From the NCBI RefSeq assembly GCF_003412455.1, contig NZ_QTJU01000002.1:248001-312000 (forward strand): a stretch of 64,000 nucleotides of DNA, read 5' to 3'. Below, in pieces: positions 1 through 6,733 of this stretch. Position 1 is the stretch's first letter. Each line of letters starts with the position of its first letter. A model generated the notes under the pieces. It saw only the letters and a program-made list of their open reading frames with translations. It made no database searches and had not been told where the DNA came from. Source of the DNA: Deminuibacter soli. Lineage in GTDB: Bacteria > Bacteroidota > Bacteroidia > Chitinophagales > Chitinophagaceae. The position numbers and the translations under genes were made by a program.

Positions 1-312
1 GACTGGTGTTTATTGATGAAAGCCTACCTGAGCAGATTCAATTATGCTGTGTTTTGTTTTTATACCCTGCGGGAAGCATTTCCTACCATTTATTCCATAA
101 AGCCCGACATTATTTTCCTCGATAACAACCTGCCCGACGGTGTGGGGTGGGAGAAGGCCAATGAGTTGCTTGACCAGTTACCTGAACTGGAACTGAATCT
201 CATCAGCGCCTACCGCAATGTACTGCCCGCAGCCCTGCACAGGCCCGATGCGATCAGGGTTTGGGAAAAACCGGTTTCGGTGAAAGATCTCGATGCATAC
301 TTCGCGAACTGA
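1..312 (+). CDS. response regulator receiver domain protein (5' partial)
   Basis: The reading frame is open to the left edge, so this is the C-terminal part of a longer gene; the in-window TTG at 13 is not a convincing start. The first visible residue is an Asp in the position of the acidic pocket of a receiver domain. The motif IIFLDNNLPDG holds the likely phospho-acceptor Asp, and WEKPVSVKDL near the end matches the conserved Lys-Pro switch region. The protein ends right after the receiver fold, so there is no output domain: a single-domain CheY-like regulator or a receiver fused to something upstream. The partner kinase is not visible. Confidence 0.75.
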   Translation, partial: DWCLLMKAYLSRFNYAVFCFYTLREAFPTIYSIKPDIIFLDNNLPDGVGWEKANELLDQLPELELNLISAYRNVLPAALHRPDAIRVWEKPVSVKDLDAYFAN

Positions 313-322
313 TGGAGGGAGC

Positions 323-385
323 GTGAATTGTCAGTCGTCAGTCTTGCAGCTAGGAGCTAATCGCTTGCAGCTATTAACTATTTTC
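323..385. repeat. degenerate heptad tandem array A
   Basis: Nine consecutive 7-nt units keep perfect phase, for example GTCAGTC twice in a row and TTGCAGC at 344 and again at 365. The array fills the gap between the receiver gene and the XRE regulator and stops about 30 nt before that gene's putative -33 box. Its left end (319-338) matches 13671-13690 at 19 of 20 bases. Confidence 0.7.
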
Positions 386-414
386 GGTCTTTTTAAAAGA
401 AATGTGCATAAATA

Positions 415-444
415 TTTGGAGCCACTAAAAAAATTAGTATTTTG
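415..444 (+). promoter_or_regulatory. putative promoter of the XRE/S24 regulator
   Basis: TTTG at 415-418, a 19-nt spacer, then TATTTTG at 438-444. This fits the Bacteroidota pattern (TTTG, 19-21 nt, TAnnTTTG) with the -7 box one T short. The predicted start of transcription lies about 12 nt before the ATG at 463. Confidence 0.45.
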
Positions 445-462
445 CAGCTAAATGAATTAGCT

Positions 463-1218
463 ATGTCTTTTGCCGGAAAAAATCTTCGTTACCTGCGCAA
501 GTTGCGGGGCTGGACACAGGAAGAATTTGCCAATAAACTGAAGATCAAACGTTCACTGGTAGGTGCTTACGAAGAGGAAAGGGCTGAGCCGCGCCTGGAA
601 GTGCTGGAGCAGATCTGCAGCATTTACAAGCTGAGCCTCGATGAGTTACTGCTGAAAGATCTCACCGTGGTAAAAAATCCCGGCTCCTATATCGATAAGC
701 GCAGGCAAATGAAGATGGCCGGTGAATCGCAGGAAATACAGTTTGTGCCGGTTAAAGCTGCTGCAGGTTACCTGGCAGGTTATGCTGATCCTGAATTTAT
801 CGACGAGCTCAATACATTTACCCTCCCTATGCTGGCTCCCGGCCATTACAGGGCGTTTGAAATTATTGGCGACAGTATGCTGCCCACACCCAGCGGCAGT
901 GTAATTGTAGGCGAAAAAATCGATGATCTCGAAGAGCTGAAAACCAGCAATACCTACATTGTTGTATCCCGTAACGAGGGTATCGTGTACAAAAGGGTGA
1001 TGCGTAATAACCGCCTCAAAAACAAGCTCACCCTAATCAGCGACAATCCTATTTACGAACCATACCAGGTAAATACCGAAGACGTACTGGAAGTGTGGAA
1101 AGCCCAGATGGTAATTACCAAGGCCAATACACAACAGCGTTGGGATGTAAACCAGCTGGCAGGCATGGTAAACACACTGCAGGAGCAGGTGACCAATATC
1201 AAGAAAAAACTGAGCTAG
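463..1218 (+). CDS. XRE-family regulator with LexA-like S24 peptidase domain
   Basis: A 251-residue protein. Residues 7-61 form an XRE helix-turn-helix (NLRYLRKLRGWTQEEFA). Residues about 95-215 form an S24/LexA-like domain: Ala-Gly bonds at 101-102 and 105-106 are candidate self-cleavage sites, Ser138 sits in GDSMLP and Lys177 in GIVYKR as the catalytic pair. The last 25 residues look like a short coiled coil. Start chosen at ATG 463 rather than an in-frame TTG at 442, because the TTG lies inside the -7 box and ATG begins the usual domain. Known members are repressors that cleave themselves after DNA damage. There is no phage gene nearby, so a stand-alone stress regulator is likely; targets are unknown. 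Confidence 0.85.
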   Translation: MSFAGKNLRYLRKLRGWTQEEFANKLKIKRSLVGAYEEERAEPRLEVLEQICSIYKLSLDELLLKDLTVVKNPGSYIDKRRQMKMAGESQEIQFVPVKAAAGYLAGYADPEFIDELNTFTLPMLAPGHYRAFEIIGDSMLPTPSGSVIVGEKIDDLEELKTSNTYIVVSRNEGIVYKRVMRNNRLKNKLTLISDNPIYEPYQVNTEDVLEVWKAQMVITKANTQQRWDVNQLAGMVNTLQEQVTNIKKKLS

Positions 1219-1404
1219 TTAGTCCGCTGTTTTCATTTCCATTTTCTGCTATACTTACTTTCCCGCCAAACAGGTACAGGTTGCTGCATGCCGCAACTGA
1301 ATGCATGCGGCCTGTATGGTAACTGCACTGCCGTGCTGATTTGCCTGCGCAATTGCGCAATGCTGAATGGTATCCTGTACTGTATCTCGACTAAAACAAT
1401 TGTT

Positions 1405-1785
1405 ATGGATAGTATTGCACCTAATCTTTTTGTTGCAGACATGGCAACATCGATTGAATTTTATGAACGCCTTGGTTTTACACGAACTATGTCTGTGCCG
1501 GAAGCTGCGCCGTTTGTGTGGGCAATGCTTACCAATGGCCGGGTTTCTGTTATGCTGCAAACAATGGAAAGCCTGGCAGATGAGTTGCCGCCCATCAGCA
1601 GGGCAGGCGGCGGATCGTTGTTATTGTATATTAACCTGCACAACATACAAGCCTATTTTAAACGGCTGGAACAAGCTGTGCCCATTTTAAAAGGGCTTGA
1701 AAAAACATTCTATGGTGCTACGGAATTTTCCGTTGCCGATCCCGATGGCTTTGTGATCACTTTTGCCGAGCATGAAGCAGGGTAA
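1405..1785 (+). CDS. VOC-family (glyoxalase/bleomycin-resistance fold) protein
   Basis: A 126-residue protein with the paired beta-alpha-beta-beta-beta modules of the vicinal oxygen chelate fold. It shows FVADMATSIEFYERLGF at the start of the first module and FSVADPDGFVITFAE in the last strand. Start chosen at ATG 1405 because the fold begins immediately there; the upstream in-frame stretch is low-quality sequence. The substrate cannot be told from sequence. Members include glyoxalases, dioxygenases and antibiotic-binding proteins. It is followed by a strong terminator and appears to be a single-gene unit. Confidence 0.8.
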   Translation: MDSIAPNLFVADMATSIEFYERLGFTRTMSVPEAAPFVWAMLTNGRVSVMLQTMESLADELPPISRAGGGSLLLYINLHNIQAYFKRLEQAVPILKGLEKTFYGATEFSVADPDGFVITFAEHEAG

Positions 1786-1828
1786 GCTTATCCCGTTTTG
1801 TACCCAATGTATTACCTGTGAAAACCTT

Positions 1829-1856
1829 ACTGCCTGAGCTTTTCAGGCAGTTTTTT
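1829..1856 (+). terminator. intrinsic terminator after VOC gene
   Basis: Perfect 9-bp stem (ACTGCCTGA / TCAGGCAGT) with a 5-nt loop followed by a run of T. Confidence 0.85.
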
Positions 1857-1912
1857 ATGCCCGGCCTTTGGTTTGCGGTGCGATCGCTCATTAGCTGCGG
1901 CTGATTGGCCTG

Positions 1913-1941
1913 TTGTTTTATTACGCGGAAAATGTATCTTG
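1913..1941 (+). promoter_or_regulatory. putative promoter of the thiamine operon
   Basis: TTG at 1913-1915, 19-nt spacer, TATCTTG at 1935-1941. Transcription would start near 1947, exactly at the first base of the riboswitch P1 stem, which supports the call. Confidence 0.5.
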
Positions 1942-1946
1942 CAATT

Positions 1947-2025
1947 GCTTTAGGGGTGTCCACCAATGTGGACTGAGATCATACCCTTTGTACCTGATCC
2001 GGTTAATACCGGCGTAGGGAAAAGC
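1947..2025 (+). promoter_or_regulatory. TPP riboswitch (THI box)
   Basis: The conserved blocks of the thiamine pyrophosphate aptamer are present in order: GGGGTG, CTGAGA, ACCC, ACCTGATCCGG and GCGTAGGGAA, closed by a P1 stem GCTTT/AAAGC. It lies 64 nt before thiM. No clear terminator follows. A short CCGGC/GCCGG hairpin (2036-2053) lies between aptamer and ATG, so control may be at translation or by an unseen fold. High TPP should shut the operon down. Confidence 0.95.
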
Positions 2026-2088
2026 CATGATCCTGCCGGCGCGTACTTGCCGGAAACTTCCTACAGCTTTACCATTAATACCTACATT

Positions 2089-2907
2089 ATGTTGCAAGAA
2101 CAATTGTGGCAGCAGGTGCAGCTGGTGCGTGCACAAAGTCCGCTGGTACACAACATCACCAATTATGTGGTGATGAACAATACTGCCAATGCCTTGCTGG
2201 CAGCAGGCGCCTCGCCGGTAATGGCACATGCGCACGGTGAAGTGGAAGATATGACAGCTATTGCCGGGGCACTCGTTATTAACATCGGCACACTGGACGA
2301 TTACTGGGTAAAAAGCATGGAGCTGGCAGCAGCCCGTGCAAAGGCTTTGCAACGCCCCTGGGTGCTCGATCCTGTTGGCGCAGGCGCCACCAGCTATCGC
2401 AACGAAGTATTGCGTGAACTGCTGAAATACAGTCCAGCCGTAATCAGGGGAAACGCTTCTGAAATACTGGCGCTGGCCAGTATTGAATCGGCTACCAAAG
2501 GTGTAGACAGCCAGCACAGCAGCGAGCAGGCATTGGATGCGGCCAAACGGCTGAGCGAAGCAGTGAACTGCGTAGTGGTAGTGTCAGGCGCGGTAGATTA
2601 CATTGTACAGGGCGACCGGGTTACTGCCATAGCCAACGGGCATCCGCTGATGGCAAAAGTGACAGGCATGGGATGTACTGCTACAGCCATTACCGGTGCA
2701 TTTTGCGCAACAGCACCGCAAAAGCCCTACCAGAGCGCGGTTGCAGCTATGGCACTGATGGGCATAGCCGGTGAACTGGCAGCAGCGAAAGCGGCCGGTC
2801 CGGGCAGTGTGCAGCAATATTTTCTGGATGCATTGTATACCCTAGATGAGCAGACTTTCAACAGCAAACTTCAGTTAACCATTGTACATGCAGGCATTCC
2901 CGTATAA
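2089..2907 (+). CDS. thiM: hydroxyethylthiazole kinase
   Basis: A 272-residue ribokinase-like enzyme that phosphorylates 4-methyl-5-(2-hydroxyethyl)thiazole, letting the cell reuse the thiazole half of thiamine. Visible family motifs: NITNYVVMNNTANALLAAGA near the N-terminus, VLDPVGAGAT, RGNASEI and the active-site loop GMGCTATAITGAF with its Cys. Start chosen at ATG 2089; the frame is open further upstream only because it runs through the riboswitch. First gene of the thi operon; its end overlaps thiE by 20 nt. Confidence 0.93.
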   Translation: MLQEQLWQQVQLVRAQSPLVHNITNYVVMNNTANALLAAGASPVMAHAHGEVEDMTAIAGALVINIGTLDDYWVKSMELAAARAKALQRPWVLDPVGAGATSYRNEVLRELLKYSPAVIRGNASEILALASIESATKGVDSQHSSEQALDAAKRLSEAVNCVVVVSGAVDYIVQGDRVTAIANGHPLMAKVTGMGCTATAITGAFCATAPQKPYQSAVAAMALMGIAGELAAAKAAGPGSVQQYFLDALYTLDEQTFNSKLQLTIVHAGIPV

Positions 2908-3520
2908 ACTGTATCTCGTTACCGATGAACGCGCCTGCCTGGGCCGCAATTTTTTTGATGTAGTGGAACAGGCGGTAAAAGGTGGGGTAGACCTGGTGCA
3001 GCTGCGGGAGAAGCAGCTGGATGACGCTGCTTTTCTCACCAAAGCCTTGCGTTTAAAGGAATTGCTCGATCGCTACAATGTTCCGTTAATTATCAATGAT
3101 CATGTATCGGTAGCCATGCAAACCGGGAGCGCCGGTTTGCATGTGGGCAACAGCGATACAGCACCCGCGCAGGTAAAAGCGCAATGGCCATCGTGTTTGC
3201 TGGGTTACTCTATCGAGTATTTGCAGCAATTGCAGACGGTACAGGCCCAGGTGTCAGATTATCTTGCTGTAAGCCCGGTATTTGCCACCGGTACTAAACA
3301 GGATACGGTAACTGTGTGGGGGTTGGAGGGCATTGCGCAGATACGGTCGCAAACCAATAAGCCATTGGTTGCAATCGGCAATATCAATGAACAAAACGCA
3401 GCAGCAGTAATAGCCGCCGGCGCAGATTGCCTGGCAGTAGTATCAGCAATTTGTTCAGCCGAAAACCCCGCAAAAGCCGCAGCGCAGCTAAGGGAAGCGA
3501 TTGAACAGGTAACAAAATAA
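2888..3520 (+). CDS. thiE: thiamine phosphate synthase
   Basis: A 210-residue TIM-barrel enzyme that joins HMP-PP and thiazole phosphate into thiamine monophosphate. Motifs include KLYLVTD at the start, VDLVQLREK, LIINDHVSVA, GLHVGNSD and the late phosphate-binding strands VAIGNINEQNAAAVIAAGAD. ATG 2888 is preferred over the TTG two codons earlier. It starts inside the end of thiM, indicating translational coupling, and is separated from thiD by 73 nt holding an octad repeat array. Confidence 0.92.
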   Translation: MQAFPYKLYLVTDERACLGRNFFDVVEQAVKGGVDLVQLREKQLDDAAFLTKALRLKELLDRYNVPLIINDHVSVAMQTGSAGLHVGNSDTAPAQVKAQWPSCLLGYSIEYLQQLQTVQAQVSDYLAVSPVFATGTKQDTVTVWGLEGIAQIRSQTNKPLVAIGNINEQNAAAVIAAGADCLAVVSAICSAENPAKAAAQLREAIEQVTK

Positions 3521-3540
3521 AGTACAGGAAACATAATGTT

Positions 3541-3588
3541 ATAAACCATAGAACCATTGAACTGTGGAACTATGAAACTTCTTAAACT
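3541..3588. repeat. degenerate octad tandem array B inside the thi operon
   Basis: Six units of 7-9 nt, mostly 8, with the consensus ATGGAACT (for example ATTGAACT, GTGGAACT). They fill the thiE-thiD gap and end 5 nt before the thiD ATG. No hairpin or terminator is evident, so transcription presumably continues through. Confidence 0.65.
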
Positions 3589-3593
3589 TTTCC

Positions 3594-4445
3594 ATGCAAT
3601 ACAAATATCCGGCTGTTTTAACAATCGCGGGGTCTGACAGTGGCGGGGGAGCAGGTATACAGGCAGATATTAAAACCATTGCTGCACTTGGATGCTATGC
3701 CACAACAGCCATTACCGCCATCACGGTACAGAATACATTGGGTGTAACTGGCATTCATGACATACCACCGGCTATTGTGCGCGACCAGATACAGGCCGTG
3801 ATGGAAGACATTGCCCCTGTTGCTGTTAAAACAGGTATGCTGCATACGCCGGCGCTTGCGCTGGCAGTGGCTGAAGCATTGCGCAAATGGCCGCAGGTGC
3901 CCGTGGTGCTCGATCCGGTGATGGTGGCTACCAGTGGTGACAGGCTGATACAGGAGGAAACCATTGAAATACTGAAAACACAATTGTTTCCGCTGGCAAC
4001 AGTAATTACGCCCAACCTTGATGAAGTGGCAGTACTCACCGGCATACAGGTGCGGGATGTAAGCAGCATGCGCGAAGCGGCTGCCAGGCTTTTGCAAACC
4101 CGCTGCCAGGCTGTGCTGATTAAAGGCGGGCATTTGCCGGGTAAAAAAATGTACGATGTGCTGTTGCAGCAGAACGGTGAGTTTTTGCTGCTTGAAGCTG
4201 ATTATGTACCCGGCAATAATGTGCATGGCACCGGCTGCACCATGTCATCGGCCATTGCTGCTTACCTGGCACAGGAGCAAACACTGGCTACGGCAGTATC
4301 GAACGCAAAGGCATACATCACAGCTGCCATTGCAGCAGGTGCCGATGTGGTAACCGGTAAAGGGCATGGGCCGTTAAATCATTTTTACAAACCAGTACCA
4401 ACCATCAAATATGAAATGGAGCGAACAAGCCTGGCAGGCTATTGA
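3594..4445 (+). CDS. thiD: hydroxymethylpyrimidine (phosphate) kinase
   Basis: A 283-residue ribokinase-fold kinase that phosphorylates HMP and HMP-P to HMP-PP, the pyrimidine substrate of ThiE. Diagnostic motifs are TIAGSDSGGGAGIQADIKT at residues 10-28, VLDPVMVATSGD and the anion-hole loop HGTGCTMSSAIAAY. It is slightly longer than usual because of a C-terminal tail that overlaps tenA by 35 nt, so the two are probably translationally coupled. Confidence 0.93.
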   Translation: MQYKYPAVLTIAGSDSGGGAGIQADIKTIAALGCYATTAITAITVQNTLGVTGIHDIPPAIVRDQIQAVMEDIAPVAVKTGMLHTPALALAVAEALRKWPQVPVVLDPVMVATSGDRLIQEETIEILKTQLFPLATVITPNLDEVAVLTGIQVRDVSSMREAAARLLQTRCQAVLIKGGHLPGKKMYDVLLQQNGEFLLLEADYVPGNNVHGTGCTMSSAIAAYLAQEQTLATAVSNAKAYITAAIAAGADVVTGKGHGPLNHFYKPVPTIKYEMERTSLAGY

Positions 4446-5061
4446 AAGTATTTATTCAAAAATCATCGTACATCCTTTTAACCAGGCTTTGTGTAATGGC
4501 AGTTTAACGGAAGAAAAATTCAGTTTCTACATTGCGCAGGATGCGGTGTACCTCGCTTCATTCAGCAGGGTGCTGGCGATGATTGCCGCAAAAGCGCACC
4601 AGTCAAAACAATTGTTGTCGTTTGCGCAATTTGCTTCTACTGCTGTAGTGGTAGAGCAGTCTTTACACGGCAACTATTTTGAGAAGTTGCAGATCACTGC
4701 TGCACAGGCTGCGCCTGCCTGTTTTCAATATACTAACTATTTGCAGGCTACGGTTGCATTTGAACCGGTGGAAACGGCGATGGCTGCTGTATTGCCTTGC
4801 TTCTGGATATACCGGGAAGTGGGCCTGCATATTTACCGGCAGCAAAATGGAATAAACAATCCCTATAAAAACTGGATTGATACTTATGCAGGCGAGGCTT
4901 TTGATGCAGCGGTAACCGAGGCCATTGCCATTTGCGATGCAGTGGCGGCAACACTTACACCACAACAGCAGGCCCATATGCAGCAGGCATTTGTTACAGC
5001 CTCCAGGATGGAGTGGCTGTTCTGGAACAGTGCGTGGCAAATGGAACAGTGGGCTGTTTAA
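4411..5061 (+). CDS. tenA: TenA-family thiaminase II / aminopyrimidine hydrolase
   Basis: A 216-residue all-helical TenA protein. It hydrolyses aminomethyl-HMP, from degraded thiamine, to HMP that ThiD then phosphorylates. The catalytic residues known from B. subtilis TenA have clear counterparts: Asp44 (IAQDAVY), Cys130 (VLPCFW) and Glu201 (SRMEWLFW). It closes a salvage-only operon: no thiC, thiG, thiS or thiH is seen here. It ends 16 nt from the convergent deacetylase-like gene with no terminator between. Confidence 0.92.
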   Translation: MKWSEQAWQAIESIYSKIIVHPFNQALCNGSLTEEKFSFYIAQDAVYLASFSRVLAMIAAKAHQSKQLLSFAQFASTAVVVEQSLHGNYFEKLQITAAQAAPACFQYTNYLQATVAFEPVETAMAAVLPCFWIYREVGLHIYRQQNGINNPYKNWIDTYAGEAFDAAVTEAIAICDAVAATLTPQQQAHMQQAFVTASRMEWLFWNSAWQMEQWAV

Positions 5062-5077
5062 GTATACACGGTTTGGA

Positions 5078-5980
5078 CTACGAATACAGCGCTATCGCTG
5101 TTTTAAAAGTATTGCAATGTGCTTCAACAATGGTTTTAACATCAGGGGAATAACCGCCGCCCATGGCCACGCAAACCGGGATACGGTGCGCCTGCAGGGT
5201 TTGAAATACAAACTGGTCGCGCTGTAAACAGCCTTCCATGCTCACTTTCAGCTTGCCGAACTTGTCGGTTTCAAGAATGTCTACACCGGATAGATAGAAA
5301 GCAAAATCGGGTTGCTCGCGTGCAATGATGGCAGGCAGGGCTTCGTGTAATTGTTGCAGGTAAGCATCTGTCTCCGTACCATCTGCCAGCCCGATATCCA
5401 GGTCTGATTTTTCTTTGTGAAACGGGTAATTGTGTGCGCCGTGCATACTGAAAGTAAATACCCTTGGCTCATTGGCAAACAGGCTGGCCGTACCGTTGCC
5501 CTGGTGTACATCCAGGTCGATGATCAATATTTTTCCTGCATCGCCATTGCGCAGCAGGAAATTGGCTGCCACGGCCATATCATTCAGTAAACAAAACCCT
5601 TCGCCATGATTTGCAAATGCATGGTGTGTACCGCCTGCAATATTTAATGCTACACCGTGCTGTATGGCATGGTAACAACAATCGATGGTGCCTTGCGTAA
5701 TAATCAGCTCGCGCTGTGTTAACTGGGGCGACTGCTGAAAGCCGATTTTACGTTGTTCAGACGGGCTGAGCGTTTGGTGCATCAGTTTGCCCAGGTAATC
5801 TGCATCGTGTGTAAGCAATACGGTTGATGCGGTGCAGGGTGCAGGTGAAAAAAGATTGGCGGCGGTGATATAACCTTCGTGTAACAGCTGGCCGGGAATA
5901 AGCTCATACTTCAGCATCGGGAAACGGTGGTTCTCGGGCAGCGGATGGGCATATATGGCGTCGAATGCAATGTGAATCAT
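5078..5980 (-). CDS. histone deacetylase / AcuC-family zinc hydrolase
   Basis: A 300-residue class I/II deacetylase fold. The tandem His pair is GGTHH (119-120). The zinc ligands are Asp157 and His159 in DLDVHQGNGT and Asp234 in LSGVD. The likely transition-state Tyr is 277 in GGGY. All catalytic residues are intact. Bacterial members deacetylate acetyl-lysine, acetylpolyamines or small amides; the substrate here is unknown. It starts 6 nt after the PdeM gene, so the two are probably co-transcribed, though a role in the DNA repair pathway is only an inference from position. Confidence 0.85.
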   Translation of the reverse strand: MIHIAFDAIYAHPLPENHRFPMLKYELIPGQLLHEGYITAANLFSPAPCTASTVLLTHDADYLGKLMHQTLSPSEQRKIGFQQSPQLTQRELIITQGTIDCCYHAIQHGVALNIAGGTHHAFANHGEGFCLLNDMAVAANFLLRNGDAGKILIIDLDVHQGNGTASLFANEPRVFTFSMHGAHNYPFHKEKSDLDIGLADGTETDAYLQQLHEALPAIIAREQPDFAFYLSGVDILETDKFGKLKVSMEGCLQRDQFVFQTLQAHRIPVCVAMGGGYSPDVKTIVEAHCNTFKTAIALYS

Positions 5981-5986
5981 GTGGCG

Positions 5987-6640
5987 TTACATAGCTATTA
6001 CAGACTGGTTAACAATGGCAAACAGCTTGTCGTTGGGCCGGGCTTCTATGTGGGCAAGACCGGTGAACTGGCTGAAGGCAGGCAGCACCGCGTACTGTTC
6101 TCCAAAATAATAACAGGGAAAACTGAGCGTTTGCCTGCCCATGCCGCTAATGCGCACACCGGGATGCAAATGCCCGGTAAAAGTATAATGTGAACTGGTT
6201 GTAACGGAATCAACCGGGTCGTGTGTAAATGCCAAACCGCCCGTGGTATGTATGCCGCTGACGGTACTGATACCGGCATTGCCATACCAGCTCTCCGGCA
6301 AAATATCGTGATTGCCCTTAACCAGCGTAAACTGCACACCGGGCAAATCGTTGCGCCAGCGGATAAATAAATCCATTTCAAGGTTTTCCCTGCTGTGAAA
6401 CAAATCTCCCACAATGATGAGCTCTTTGGGCCTGTAATGCTGTATATGGTTAAACAAACGCTGCAGATCATGTTTCAGCACTGCCTGGGGAACAGCAATA
6501 CCGGCTTTTCTGAAATGACCGGTTTTACCAATGTGCAGATCTGACACAATGAGGGCCTCGCCCTGTTCCCAGTAAATACAGCGTTCAGACGAAAGCCAGA
6601 ACGTATTATTGCGGATATGATGTGATACGGGTAAAAACAT
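5987..6640 (-). CDS. pdeM: ligase-associated DNA damage response endonuclease PdeM
   Basis: A 217-residue calcineurin-like metallophosphoesterase. Metal-binding motifs run in order: SDLHIGK (Asp34, His36), GDLFHS (Asp79), KGNHD (Asn110, His111) and GHLHPG (156-161). This short form is the MPE member of the conserved bacterial cluster that also encodes an exonuclease, an ATP-dependent ligase and an Lhr-type helicase, all three of which lie upstream on the same strand. Here it is separated from them by a GT39 gene and a terminator, so it is probably expressed separately, together with the deacetylase-like gene 6 nt downstream. Confidence 0.88.
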   Translation of the reverse strand: MFLPVSHHIRNNTFWLSSERCIYWEQGEALIVSDLHIGKTGHFRKAGIAVPQAVLKHDLQRLFNHIQHYRPKELIIVGDLFHSRENLEMDLFIRWRNDLPGVQFTLVKGNHDILPESWYGNAGISTVSGIHTTGGLAFTHDPVDSVTTSSHYTFTGHLHPGVRISGMGRQTLSFPCYYFGEQYAVLPAFSQFTGLAHIEARPNDKLFAIVNQSVIAM

Positions 6641-6670
6641 TGCAGCAGCAAATATACAAAACAGCTTAAA

Positions 6671-6719
6671 CTAAAAACGCATGCAGCACCCGTGTGGATT
6701 GCGTTGCATGCGTTTTTAG
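6671..6719 (-). terminator. intrinsic terminator after the GT39 gene
   Basis: Perfect 15-bp arms (CTAAAAACGCATGCA and its complement) around a 19-nt loop; the stem ends in a T run. It lies 14 nt past the GT39 stop codon and before the PdeM gene, so it splits the minus-strand cluster in two. Confidence 0.8.
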
Positions 6720-6733
6720 TATATTTTAACCCC

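Noticed and set aside
1346-1359. Perfect 14-bp palindrome TGCGCAATTGCGCA before the VOC gene
   Set aside because: Could be an operator, but a single copy with no second site and no known matching factor is not enough.
1966-2088. N-terminal extension of thiM
   Set aside because: The frame is open only because it runs through the TPP riboswitch; the family starts at 2089.
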